Shown here piece by piece: positions 29,802 to 37,991 of a DNA stretch of 64,000 nt. Origin of the DNA: Variibacter sp. (GTDB taxonomy: Bacteria; Pseudomonadota; Alphaproteobacteria; Rhizobiales; Xanthobacteraceae); contig JADGHE010000012.1 in assembly GCA_019689555.1 (NCBI GenBank), positions 1 through 64,000 on the forward strand. The letters run 5' to 3'. The notes under the pieces are model-generated. The model saw only the letters and a program-made list of their open reading frames with translations, was not told the DNA's origin and did not search any database. Numbering within the stretch: the stretch's first letter is position 1; every line of letters starts with the position of its first letter. Position numbers and translations under genes: made by a program.

Positions 29802-30857
29802 TCAGCGCAGGCCGGCGTTGAAGCGCTCGAGCGCGGCGGCACCGGGGCAGAGATCCTTCTCGGTCAGCGCGTTGAGGGGGGTGTCGACCGTGTTCAAGTG
29901 CTCGTGCAGGTCCTCGGGGTCGCGGTCGACGTAGAGGAGGCCAGTCACTATCTCGCCGAGCGCGGTGCGCTGCGCCAGATAGTTCATGGCGGCGATGCGA
30001 TCGTGCGGATCGTAGTCCGCCGCGAGCTTGCGCAGCGCAAGGCGCGAGCCGTCGTGCTGCTCCACGATCTCGAGCTCGCCCGGCGCATAGTCGACGGCGA
30101 TCGGCTCGCGCCCGGTGATGAAATCGAGGCGGTTCACGGCCCTGTTGTGCTCGCGCACGTAATCGAAGCTCTTGGTCGATCCCGCGTGGTTGTTGAAGGC
30201 GACGCACGGCGAGATCACGTCGATGAAGGCCGCGCCCTTGTGCTCGATCGCCGCCTTGATGAGGGGCACGAGCTGCGGCTTGTCGCCCGAGAAGGAGCGG
30301 GCGACGAAGGTCGCGCCGAGCTGCAAAGCGATCGCCACCATGTCAATGGGGCTGTCGTTGTTGACGGCGCCGCGCTTGGCCTTCGAGCCGCGGTCGGCCG
30401 TGGCGGAGAACTGGCCCTTGGTCAGGCCGTACACGCCGTTGTTCTCGACGATATAGACCATGTTCACGCCGCGCCGGATGGCGTGGGCGAACTGGCCGAA
30501 GCCGATCGACGCCGAATCGCCGTCGCCGGACACGCCGAGATAGATCAGGTCGCGGTTGGCGAGGTTGGCCCCGGTGAGGACGGACGGCATGCGCCCGTGC
30601 ACAGAGTTGAAGCCGTGCGAATTGCCGAGGAAGTAGGTCGGCGTCTTCGACGAGCAGCCGATGCCGGAAATCTTCGCCACCTTGTGCGGCTCGATCGCCA
30701 GCTCGAAGCAGGCCTGGATGATGGCGCCGGTGATCGAGTCGTGGCCGCAGCCGGCGCACAGCGTCGAGACCGAACCCTCGTAGTCGCGATGCGTATAGCC
30801 GAGCGCGTTCTTGGGCAGCGCCGGGTGGTGGAACTTCGGCTTGGCGAGATAGGTCAT
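29802..30857 (-). CDS. korB: 2-oxoacid:ferredoxin oxidoreductase, beta subunit (KorB)
   Basis: This 351-aa beta subunit binds thiamine diphosphate and, with KorA, oxidatively decarboxylates a 2-oxoacid (probably 2-oxoglutarate) to its acyl-CoA, reducing ferredoxin; the reaction can also run as CO2 fixation. Visible features are CAGCGH at residues 34-39, the GDGDSASIGFGQ thiamine-binding motif at 111-122, and ENNGVYGLTKGQ. No ferredoxin-type cluster is present in this subunit. It is the third gene of a - strand operon behind the flavoprotein and korA, 166 nt after korA with a nested hairpin in between. Confidence 0.93.
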   Translation of the reverse strand: MTYLAKPKFHHPALPKNALGYTHRDYEGSVSTLCAGCGHDSITGAIIQACFELAIEPHKVAKISGIGCSSKTPTYFLGNSHGFNSVHGRMPSVLTGANLANRDLIYLGVSGDGDSASIGFGQFAHAIRRGVNMVYIVENNGVYGLTKGQFSATADRGSKAKRGAVNNDSPIDMVAIALQLGATFVARSFSGDKPQLVPLIKAAIEHKGAAFIDVISPCVAFNNHAGSTKSFDYVREHNRAVNRLDFITGREPIAVDYAPGELEIVEQHDGSRLALRKLAADYDPHDRIAAMNYLAQRTALGEIVTGLLYVDRDPEDLHEHLNTVDTPLNALTEKDLCPGAAALERFNAGLR

Positions 30858-30889
30858 GGTCGTCCGCTCTCGTTGACCGCCCCCGGAAG

Positions 30890-30927
30890 AGGAGCGCCGG
30901 CGCGGGGCGCGCCGGAAAGGCGCTCCT
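30890..30927 (-). promoter_or_regulatory. Nested hairpin between korA and korB
   Basis: A perfect 9-bp outer stem (30890-30898 with 30919-30927) encloses a perfect 6-bp inner stem (30899-30904 with 30908-30913). It lies in the korA-korB spacer of the transcript, 33 nt before korB. No T-tract follows, so processing or differential stability of the two cistrons is more likely than termination. Confidence 0.5.
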
Positions 30928-31023
30928 GCCGCCATCTTAATCCACGCCCCGCCCGGGCGGTGCGGGCCGGCTTCCGCCTCTCGAAGCGCGACGGGCAAGG
31001 GCCGCACGGGGGGCGCACGCGCG

Positions 31024-32859
31024 TCATGACACCACCTTGCGCAGCGGCGTGACCTTCAGCGCATCGAGATGGTCGCCGATCGCGTGGGCGATGAAGCGCG
31101 CCGTGATCGGCGTGCCGTCGTAGTGCAGGATCGGCACGAGGCGCACCGGATCGAGATTGAGCTCGTTGACGAGCAGCAGGCGCAGCTGCGCGTCGCGGTT
31201 CTGCTCGACCACGAAGACGAAGTCGTGCTCGGAAACGAAATCGGTGACCGTCTGCGGGAAGGGGAAGGCGCGCACGCGCAGCATGTCGAGGTGCTGGCCC
31301 GCGGCCTTGAGCATGTCGATCGCCTCGTCCATGGCGGGCGCCGTCGAGCCGTAATAGATGACCCCGTGGCGCGTGGGCTTTTCGGCGTTGCGGCGGATCG
31401 GCGCCGGAACGAGTTCGCGCGCGGTCTCGAACTTGCGCAGCAGGCGCTGCATGTTGTCGACGTAGGGCCCGCCGTCCTCGGTGTAGCGCGCATAGCGGTC
31501 GCGCGAGGTGCCGCGGGTGAAGAAGGAGCCGCGCGTCGGATGCGTGCCGGGGAGGGTGCGATAGGGAATGCCGTCGCCGTCCACGTCGAGGTAGCGGCCG
31601 AATTCCTTGCCGGCCTCGAGGTCGGCGAAGGTCATGATCTTGCCGCGGTCGTATTTGCGCGCGTCGTCCCAGGCGAGCGGCGGGCAGAGGTGATGATTCA
31701 TGCCGATCTCGAGATCGAGCATGACGAACACCGGCGTCTGCAGCCGGTCGGCGAGATCGAAGGCGAGCGCGCCGAACTCGAACGCCTCCGTCGGGTCTTC
31801 GGGAAACAGCAGCACGTGCTTGGTGTCGCCGTGGGAGGCGTAGGCGCAGGAGACGATATCGCACTGCTGCGTGCGCGTCGGCATGCCGGTCGAGGGGCCG
31901 GCGCGCTGCACGTCGAAGACGACCGCCGGAATCTCCGCGAAATAGGCGAGCCCGAAGAACTCCTGCATGAGCGAGATGCCGGGCCCCGACGTGGCCGTGA
32001 AGGCGCGGGCGCCGTTCCAGGCCGCGCCGATCACCATGCCGATCGAGGCGAGCTCGTCCTCGGCCTGGATGATGGCGTATTTGTTCTTGCCGGTCTCCTT
32101 GTCGACGCGGAAGCGCGCGCAGTGGCGCGCGAAGGCGTCCGCCAGCGAGGAGGACGGCGTGATCGGATACCACGCGCACACGGTGGCGCCGCCATAGACG
32201 GCGCCGAGCGCGGCGGCCGAGTTGCCGTCGAGAAAGATGCGGTCGCCGATGGCGTCGGCGCGGCGCACGCGGAGCCCGATCGGGCACTCGAGATTCATCA
32301 GCGCATAGTCGCGGCCGAGATGCAGCGCGGCGACGTTCGGCGCGATCAGCCGGTCCTTGCCCTTGAACTGCTCGCTGATGAGCTTCTCCATCTCGGCGAC
32401 GTCGATGTCGAGCAGCGCCGAGAGCGCGCCGACATACATGATGTTCTTGAGAAGCTGGCGCTCGCGCGGATCGGTGTATTCCCGGTTGCAGATTGCGGTG
32501 AGCGGCACGCCGATGGCGGTGACGTCGGGGCGGAACCGCGACGGCGGCATCGGCTTCGTCGAGTCGTAGAAGAGATAGCCGCCGGGCTCGATCGCGGCGA
32601 CGTCCTTGTCCCAGGTCTGGGGGTTCATCGCCACCATGAGATCGACGCCGCCGCGCGACCCGAGATAGCCGGCCTCCGAGACGCGCACTTCGTACCAGGT
32701 CGGCAGGCCCTGGATGTTGGAGGGAAAGATGTTGCGCGGCGCGACGGGCACGCCCATCCGCAGCACCGAACGCGCGAACAGCTCGTTGGCGCTCGCCGAG
32801 CCGGAGCCGTTGACGTTGGCGAAACGAACGACGAAATCGTTCACGCGCTGGAGTGACAT
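31024..32859 (-). CDS. korA: 2-oxoacid:ferredoxin oxidoreductase, fused gamma-alpha subunit (KorA)
   Basis: This 611-aa subunit pairs with KorB. The gamma domain is N-terminal (NGSGSASANELFARSVLRMG, residues about 17-37) and the pyrimidine-binding alpha domain begins near residue 200 with GNSAAALGAVYGG and WYPITPSSSLADAF. Such gamma-alpha fusions occur in the two-subunit, oxygen-tolerant Kor type known from Mycobacterium and Magnetococcus-like bacteria. The start at 32859 overlaps the end of the upstream flavoprotein gene by 19 nt, indicating coupling. Substrate is inferred as 2-oxoglutarate; pyruvate or a branched-chain 2-oxoacid cannot be excluded. Confidence 0.92.
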   Translation of the reverse strand: MSLQRVNDFVVRFANVNGSGSASANELFARSVLRMGVPVAPRNIFPSNIQGLPTWYEVRVSEAGYLGSRGGVDLMVAMNPQTWDKDVAAIEPGGYLFYDSTKPMPPSRFRPDVTAIGVPLTAICNREYTDPRERQLLKNIMYVGALSALLDIDVAEMEKLISEQFKGKDRLIAPNVAALHLGRDYALMNLECPIGLRVRRADAIGDRIFLDGNSAAALGAVYGGATVCAWYPITPSSSLADAFARHCARFRVDKETGKNKYAIIQAEDELASIGMVIGAAWNGARAFTATSGPGISLMQEFFGLAYFAEIPAVVFDVQRAGPSTGMPTRTQQCDIVSCAYASHGDTKHVLLFPEDPTEAFEFGALAFDLADRLQTPVFVMLDLEIGMNHHLCPPLAWDDARKYDRGKIMTFADLEAGKEFGRYLDVDGDGIPYRTLPGTHPTRGSFFTRGTSRDRYARYTEDGGPYVDNMQRLLRKFETARELVPAPIRRNAEKPTRHGVIYYGSTAPAMDEAIDMLKAAGQHLDMLRVRAFPFPQTVTDFVSEHDFVFVVEQNRDAQLRLLLVNELNLDPVRLVPILHYDGTPITARFIAHAIGDHLDALKVTPLRKVVS

Positions 32860-34631
32860 GCGGGCCCCGCCTGTGTCATTTCGAGAAGGAACTTCTGCAT
32901 GTCCCAGGCGCCGGTCGGGCAGCGCTCCGCGCAGAGCCCGCAGTGCAGGCAGACGTCCTCGTCCTTCACCATCACGCGGCCGCTCTTGAGATTGTCGGCC
33001 ACGTAGAGGTCCTGGGACTTGTTGTTGGCGGGAGCCCTGAGCCGCTGGCGCAGCTCGTCCTCCTCGCCGTTCTCGGTGAAGGTGATGCAGTCCATCGGGC
33101 AGATGTCGACACAGGCGTCGCACTCGATGCACAGCGAGCCGGTGAAGACCGTCTGCACGTCGCAGTTCAGGCAGCGCTGGGCCTCGGCGAGGGCGAGGCT
33201 CGGATCGTAGCCGAGCTCCACCTCCACTCTCACGTCGCGCAGCGCGATCTCCTTGTCGCGGTGCGGCACCGGGTAGCGCTGGTCGGTCGTGATCTCGTTG
33301 TCATACGACCATTCGTGGATGCCCATCTTCTGGCTGGTGAGCGCCACGCGCGGGTCGGGGCGCACCGCGATGTCCTCGCCGCGGCAGTGCTTGTCGATCG
33401 AAATCGCGGCCTCGTGGCCGTGGGCGACGGCCCAGATGATGTTCTTCGGGCCGAAGGCGGCGTCGCCGCCGAAGAACACGCCGGGCCGCGTCGACTGCAT
33501 CGTCTTCGGATCGACCACCGGCATGTCCCACTTGTCGAAGGCGATGCCGATGTCACGCTCGATCCAGGGAAAGGCGTTCTCCTGACCCACCGCCACCAGC
33601 ACGTCGTCGCAGGGGAAGTGCTGGTCGGGCTCGCCCGTGGGGACGAGCTGACGGCGGCCCCGGGCGTCGCGCTCGGCCCTCACCTTCTCGAAGAGCACGC
33701 CGGTGAGGCGGCCGTTCTCGTGCGTGAAGGCCTTCGGGACGAGGTAATTGAAGATCGGGATGCCCTCGTTCAGGGCGTCCTCCTTCTCCCAGGGGGAGGC
33801 CTTCATCTCCTCGAAGCCGGAGCGGACCACCACCTTCACGTCCGCGCCGCCGAGGCGGCGCGCGGTGCGGCAGCAGTCCATGGCCGTGTTGCCGCCGCCG
33901 AGCACCACGACGCGCTTGCCGATCCTGTTTGTGTGGCCGAAGGAGACGCTCGAAAGCCAGTCGATGCCGATGTGGATATTGGCCGCCGCCTCCTTCCGCC
34001 CCGGAATGTCGAGATCGCGTCCGCGCGGGGCACCCGAGCCGACGAAGACGGCGTCATAGCCCTCCCCCAGCAGCGCCTTCAGGCTGTCGATGCGGCGGCC
34101 GCCCTGGAATTCGATGCCGAGCCCGAGGATGTAGCCGCATTCCTCGTCGAGCACTGCGTCCGGCAGACGGAATTTCGGTATCTGTGTGCGCATCATGCCG
34201 CCAGGCTGGAGGTCCTGGTCGAACACCACGCAGTGATAGCCGAGCGGCGCGAGGTCGCGCGCGACGGTGAGAGAGGCCGGGCCGGCGCCGATGACCGCAA
34301 TGCGCTTTCCGTTCTTGTGCGCGGCAGGCTTCGGCAGGCGGGCGCGGATGTCGTCCTTGTAGTCGGCGGCGACGCGCTTGAGCCGGCAGATCGCGACCGG
34401 TTCCTTCTCGACGCGGCCGCGCCGGCAGGCGGGTTCGCACGGCCGATCGCATGTGCGCCCGAGAATCCCGGGAAAGACGTTCGAGTACCAGTTGATCATG
34501 TAGGCGTCGCTGTAGCGGCCCTGCGCGATCAACCGGATGTATTCGGGAACCGGGGTGTGCGCGGGGCACGCCCATTGGCAGTCGACGACCTTGTGGAAGT
34601 AGTCGGGCGACGCGATGTCGGTGAGTTTCAT
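32841..34631 (-). CDS. GltD-like FAD/NAD(P)-dependent oxidoreductase with C-terminal 2x[4Fe-4S] domain
   Basis: This 596-aa electron-transfer flavoprotein is first in the kor operon. The N-terminal cysteines (18, 22, 61, 65, 69) resemble the Fe-S region of glutamate synthase small subunit. Two dinucleotide folds follow: GAGPASLT near 115 for FAD and VVLGGGNTAMD near 245 for NAD(P)H. The C-terminus is a two-cluster ferredoxin domain with CIECDACVDICP at about 501 and CLHCGLCAERCP at about 561. It probably passes electrons between KorAB and NAD(P)H, removing the need for a separate ferredoxin reductase. It overlaps korA by 19 nt. Confidence 0.9.
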   Translation of the reverse strand: MKLTDIASPDYFHKVVDCQWACPAHTPVPEYIRLIAQGRYSDAYMINWYSNVFPGILGRTCDRPCEPACRRGRVEKEPVAICRLKRVAADYKDDIRARLPKPAAHKNGKRIAVIGAGPASLTVARDLAPLGYHCVVFDQDLQPGGMMRTQIPKFRLPDAVLDEECGYILGLGIEFQGGRRIDSLKALLGEGYDAVFVGSGAPRGRDLDIPGRKEAAANIHIGIDWLSSVSFGHTNRIGKRVVVLGGGNTAMDCCRTARRLGGADVKVVVRSGFEEMKASPWEKEDALNEGIPIFNYLVPKAFTHENGRLTGVLFEKVRAERDARGRRQLVPTGEPDQHFPCDDVLVAVGQENAFPWIERDIGIAFDKWDMPVVDPKTMQSTRPGVFFGGDAAFGPKNIIWAVAHGHEAAISIDKHCRGEDIAVRPDPRVALTSQKMGIHEWSYDNEITTDQRYPVPHRDKEIALRDVRVEVELGYDPSLALAEAQRCLNCDVQTVFTGSLCIECDACVDICPMDCITFTENGEEDELRQRLRAPANNKSQDLYVADNLKSGRVMVKDEDVCLHCGLCAERCPTGAWDMQKFLLEMTQAGPACHSSA

Positions 34632-34900
34632 CGCCTCCTCTTAGGCCGCATCCGCCGTCGCGCCCCCGCAAGCGGGACACGAGCAACGATTTTGTTGGCC
34701 CGGCGTTTCCATCCCTTGTCGGCTCTCGCGGCCGACCCCGCGAACGGATACTAGTTTAGGCGCGCCGTAAAAGCCACAGGCCTATTCTGCCGTTTAGGTG
34801 AAGTTTATTTCCTGCTTCGGTGGGATCGGCGCGCCCGCGGCCCGTGGGCGACAAGGCTTGGCCCTGGCCCGTCGGGTCCCGATGGCCTACATGTCGGCCC

Positions 34901-35686
34901 ATGCGAGAGATTTTCGAGGACATCTTCAACCGTCCGGCCGTCGACCCGATGGAGGCTGCGCGCCGGGCCATGCGCCCGCCGCTGCGTCGGCGTTTCTACA
35001 AGGAGGTAGGGGTCGCTTCCCAGGACGGCGGCTTCGTCGTTCGTCTCGACGGGCGGCCGGTGCGCACCCCGGCGCGCCATGTGCTGGCGGCGCCGGCACG
35101 AGCGCTCGCGGAGGCGATCGCGGCCGAATGGGAGGGGGCGAAAGAGACGATCGATCCCGCCCGCATGCCGCTCACCCGCCTCGCCAACAGCATTCTCGAC
35201 GGTGTGGTGAATGCGCGCAGCGCCGTCGCGGACGACATCGTGAAATATCTCGGCGGCGACCTTCTATTCTACCGCGCCGCGCAACCGGAGAGCCTTGTCG
35301 CCGCGCAGGCGCGCCACTGGGACCCCATCGTCGACTGGGCGCATGAGGTGCTGGGTGCGCGCTTCATGCTGGCGGAAGGCGTGATGTTCGTCGCCCAGCC
35401 GGACGGCGCGCTGGCCGCGGGCCGGGCCGCGCTCCCCGACGATCCCTGGCGGCTCGGCGCGGTGCATGCGATCACCACGCTCACCGGTTCGGCGCTGCTC
35501 GCGCTCGCGGTGCTCCACGGACGCCTCTCGGCGGAGGACGCCTGGGCGGCCGCGCATGTCGACGAGGATTGGAACATGGCCCAGTGGGGCCGGGACGAAT
35601 GGGCGCTCCAGCGCCGCGCCTTCCGTTGGGACGAGATGCAGGCCGCGGCAACCGTGCTCGCGACGACGAGCAACCCTTCCGCCTGA
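34901..35686 (+). CDS. ATP12-family F1-ATPase assembly chaperone
   Basis: This 261-aa protein belongs to the ATP12 family, whose members bind the F1 alpha subunit during ATP synthase assembly in mitochondria and alphaproteobacteria. Features include RRRFYKEVGVASQDGGFVVRLDGRPVRTP split over residues about 27-55, MPLTRLANSILDGV, LGGDLLFYRA and AHVDEDWNMAQWGRDE near the C-terminus. The start at 34901 (MREIFEDIFNR) matches the family. It is divergent from the kor operon over a 269-bp spacer that holds both promoters. No ATP synthase genes are in the window. Confidence 0.93.
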   Translation: MREIFEDIFNRPAVDPMEAARRAMRPPLRRRFYKEVGVASQDGGFVVRLDGRPVRTPARHVLAAPARALAEAIAAEWEGAKETIDPARMPLTRLANSILDGVVNARSAVADDIVKYLGGDLLFYRAAQPESLVAAQARHWDPIVDWAHEVLGARFMLAEGVMFVAQPDGALAAGRAALPDDPWRLGAVHAITTLTGSALLALAVLHGRLSAEDAWAAAHVDEDWNMAQWGRDEWALQRRAFRWDEMQAAATVLATTSNPSA

Positions 35687-35721
35687 GCCTTTCCCGGCGA
35701 GGCGTGCCGGCCAGGCGCGCC

Positions 35722-36705
35722 TCAAGCCGCGCCCTTTTCTTCGCTCCGCGGTTCCGGGCTCGAGAGGTCGCCCGGGCCGGCCGCTGCGGCTGCGGCGGCG
35801 CCCTTCTCCGCGGCGGCTTCGTCCGTCCCTTGCCGGCGGACCTCCTCCTGCGCGGCGTCGACCGCGCTCCTGCCCGCTTCGGCCATCTCGCCCGCCCGAG
35901 CGGCCGCGGCTTCCTTCATCTGCTCGGTCACCTTGTCGCGCATCGGCCCGAGATGGGCGTCCTCCATCCGCGTCCGTGGCAGGGCTGCGCCGATGATGGC
36001 TCCGACCGCCAGGCCGAGCGCCCCGAGCAGCACCGGCTGCTCGCGGAAAGCGCGCGTGAGCGCGTCCCCGGCCGAGGATCCGGCGGCGGACATGCGCTGC
36101 CGGGCCTGCGCCGCCGCGTCCGCGGCCGCTGCCGCCTTGTCTCCGAGCGCGGCACCGGTCTCGCGGATCGTGGCGGCCGCGCCGGAGGCCATGTCGGCCG
36201 CGCGAGAGCCCATTTCGGCGGCGGACTCGCCGGCGGCGCGGGCGGCGTCGGTCAAGCCCGAGACGGCGCCGCGGGCGCCCGCCGCGGCGGAGGCCGCCCT
36301 ATCCCGCATCATGTCCGCAGCGGAGGCGGTCGCCTCGCGCGCGCCGCGGACGGCTTCGCGGACGGCTTCCGGTTCGCCCGGCGCGCCGCTCCAGCCGCTG
36401 GGCTGCGCGGCGGCGCCCCGAAGCATCGCTTGCCCGGGGCGGGTGTCCGACAGCATCAACCAGCCGATGCCGGCGCCGACGAGCGCGACCGCGAGCGGGT
36501 GGGCCTGCGCCTGCCGGCCGAGATTGCGCATGAAGTCCACGCCGCCCGAGGCCTGCGCGTAGCGCAGCGCTTGGTCGAGGATCTGCCCCGGGCTCATGCT
36601 GCTGCGGAACTCGTCCAGCGTCGCCGCGAGGCGCGCGCGGGTCTCTTCCGCTTCGTGCTCGAGCGTCGATGCGCTCTTGCCGTAGCCGTTGCCGTATGTG
36701 CTCAT
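35722..36705 (-). CDS. DUF3618 membrane protein
   Basis: This 327-aa protein has the DUF3618 N-terminal region (EHEAEETRARLAATLDEFRSSMSPGQILDQ, spanning residues about 17-45) followed by a short hydrophobic segment (PLAVALVGAGIGWLML). A long Ala-rich helical middle (about residues 110-215) of coiled or amphipathic character precedes a second membrane segment (LLGALGLAVGAIIGAALP) and an Ala/Glu tail. It is the last gene of a three-gene operon, overlapping the holin-like gene as ATGA. Related trios in rhizobia are annotated as nutrient-deprivation-induced, which agrees with the upstream EcfG-type promoter. The molecular role is unknown. Confidence 0.85.
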   Translation of the reverse strand: MSTYGNGYGKSASTLEHEAEETRARLAATLDEFRSSMSPGQILDQALRYAQASGGVDFMRNLGRQAQAHPLAVALVGAGIGWLMLSDTRPGQAMLRGAAAQPSGWSGAPGEPEAVREAVRGAREATASAADMMRDRAASAAAGARGAVSGLTDAARAAGESAAEMGSRAADMASGAAATIRETGAALGDKAAAAADAAAQARQRMSAAGSSAGDALTRAFREQPVLLGALGLAVGAIIGAALPRTRMEDAHLGPMRDKVTEQMKEAAAARAGEMAEAGRSAVDAAQEEVRRQGTDEAAAEKGAAAAAAAGPGDLSSPEPRSEEKGAA

Positions 36706-37103
36706 CCCACCTGCTCCTTTGCGACGGCGGCGTCCCGCTGAAGCTGGGTCATGGTCCGCGTGGGGGTGAGATTTCTGGCCTTCAGGCGACTCATGCCGAT
36801 GAGGGCGATGATGATGCCCACCACCAAAGCGGCCCCGCCGACGATGAGCGCCGCCCAGTGCTCCGCGAGGCCGCCCTCGCTCACCAGGGCGGCGACGGCC
36901 GCCTGCAGCAGCACCACGATCGCCGGCATCAGCAGCACGGCCCCGATCAGGACCATCACGAAGCCGGCGAAGGCCTGATTCATCTTCTCGGAGACCTCCG
37001 TGCGCGCGAGCTGCATCTCCTTCTGGAAAAGGTTCGTCACCTGCCTGAGGATGTCGGACACGATCTCCGGCACGGACCGCTTGTATTCCTGCGCCATGGT
37101 CAT
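36702..37103 (-). CDS. Phage-holin-3_6 / DUF1469-like membrane protein
   Basis: This 133-aa protein has an amphipathic N-terminal region (VSDILRQVTNLFQKEMQLARTE) and two membrane segments (about residues 47-72 and 82-105), the pattern of the Phage_holin_3_6 family, formerly DUF1469. Despite the name these are chromosomal inner-membrane proteins, not lysis proteins. Both ends overlap neighbours as ATGA (37100-37103 and 36702-36705), so the three genes are tightly coupled. An alternative ATG is two codons downstream. Confidence 0.85.
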   Translation of the reverse strand: MTMAQEYKRSVPEIVSDILRQVTNLFQKEMQLARTEVSEKMNQAFAGFVMVLIGAVLLMPAIVVLLQAAVAALVSEGGLAEHWAALIVGGAALVVGIIIALIGMSRLKARNLTPTRTMTQLQRDAAVAKEQVG

Positions 37104-37720
37104 GGGAGGCTCCCCTGTTGTTCGGCAGCTTGTTCGGCCCGATCGGCCGCAGGCCCGCTCACGGTCGAACCTCCGGGTCCGGCCCGTGCGCCGGTGTAGG
37201 TGGAGCCCGCCCTGTGTGGATCGCGGTCCTCGCCCTGAGCCGCCGACCAGACTTCGGGTGCGGCAGTGGGTGCGGCAGCGCGCGCCTCGTGGCGCGGCTC
37301 ATGACGCGAGCGATGCGCCGCGCGGCCCCCGCCGGGATCGGCTTGCGAACTCTTGAAGAAGCGGGCGAGCGCAAAGCCCACGGCGAGGCTCGCGCCGAAA
37401 AACGCGGTCGGCTGGGTCCGCGCAAAGCGCATGACGCCGCCGATCAGGTCGTCGATGCTACTCTCCCGCAAGGATGACGACAGACGGTCGACGCCCTCCG
37501 CCGCGCGATGGACGTAGTCCGCGACGGCCGGCATCGGCTCAAGCTCGTCCGCGGCGCTGTGCAGCGCGCGGGCGAGGCCGTCGATCTGCTGCGCGCCCGC
37601 CGCCTTCTGGTCTTCGGCGGTTTCGCGCATGACCTCGCCGGCGGCACCCGGGTGCGGCGCGGCGCGGCCGGAGGCCGCCTGCTGCGACCCGCCCGCCTCG
37701 TTCGACGATGTGGAATTCAT
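37100..37720 (-). CDS. Hypothetical membrane-associated protein, first gene of the stress trio
   Basis: This 206-aa protein has a low-complexity N-terminus, a helical segment with IDGLARALHSAADELEPMP and [20 protein letters not shown], and one hydrophobic segment (PTAFFGASLAVGFALARFFKS, about residues 108-128). The last 75 residues are polar, rich in Ala, Gly, Pro and Arg, and look disordered. It resembles the companion protein usually found beside DUF3618 and holin-like genes, but no named domain was recognised. It is the promoter-proximal gene of the operon, about 70 nt after an EcfG-like promoter. Confidence 0.75.
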   Translation of the reverse strand: MNSTSSNEAGGSQQAASGRAAPHPGAAGEVMRETAEDQKAAGAQQIDGLARALHSAADELEPMPAVADYVHRAAEGVDRLSSSLRESSIDDLIGGVMRFARTQPTAFFGASLAVGFALARFFKSSQADPGGGRAAHRSRHEPRHEARAAAPTAAPEVWSAAQGEDRDPHRAGSTYTGARAGPGGSTVSGPAADRAEQAAEQQGSLP

Positions 37721-37788
37721 GGCACGTCCTCGCGACCTGGATCGCTGCCGGCGTCGAGGCTCGGTGCTGTGGCGTCGGCGCTCCTGGA

Positions 37789-37816
37789 GCTAACCGCGCG
37801 TGAACCGTTGTGTTCC
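37789..37816 (-). promoter_or_regulatory. Candidate EcfG (general stress response) promoter
   Basis: On the - strand GGAAC (37816-37812) is followed after 16 nt by g-GTT (37795-37792), matching the GGAAC-N16-17-cGTT consensus of the alphaproteobacterial sigma factor EcfG except for the first -10 base. It lies about 70 nt before the ATG at 37720 and heads the DUF3618/holin-like operon, a class of genes known to respond to starvation. Confidence 0.65.
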
Positions 37817-37991
37817 AGGGCAGGGCGAGGATTGTTGCGGCCCTGGCGGCGCGAGGATGGGCATCAGGCCGCCGCACCGGGCGGCGCGCCGGCGTCGCCG
37901 CGGTTGTCGACCGCAAGACCGGCGTCGGGCCTGCCGGAGGCCGTCTCAAACGCCGTTTCGGAGCGGGTGTGCGCGCGTGGCCCGAAACGGC

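Noticed and set aside
36702-37103. Prophage remnant suggested by the holin-like gene
   Set aside because: The family is chromosomal, no other phage genes are nearby, and the gene is coupled to DUF3618.
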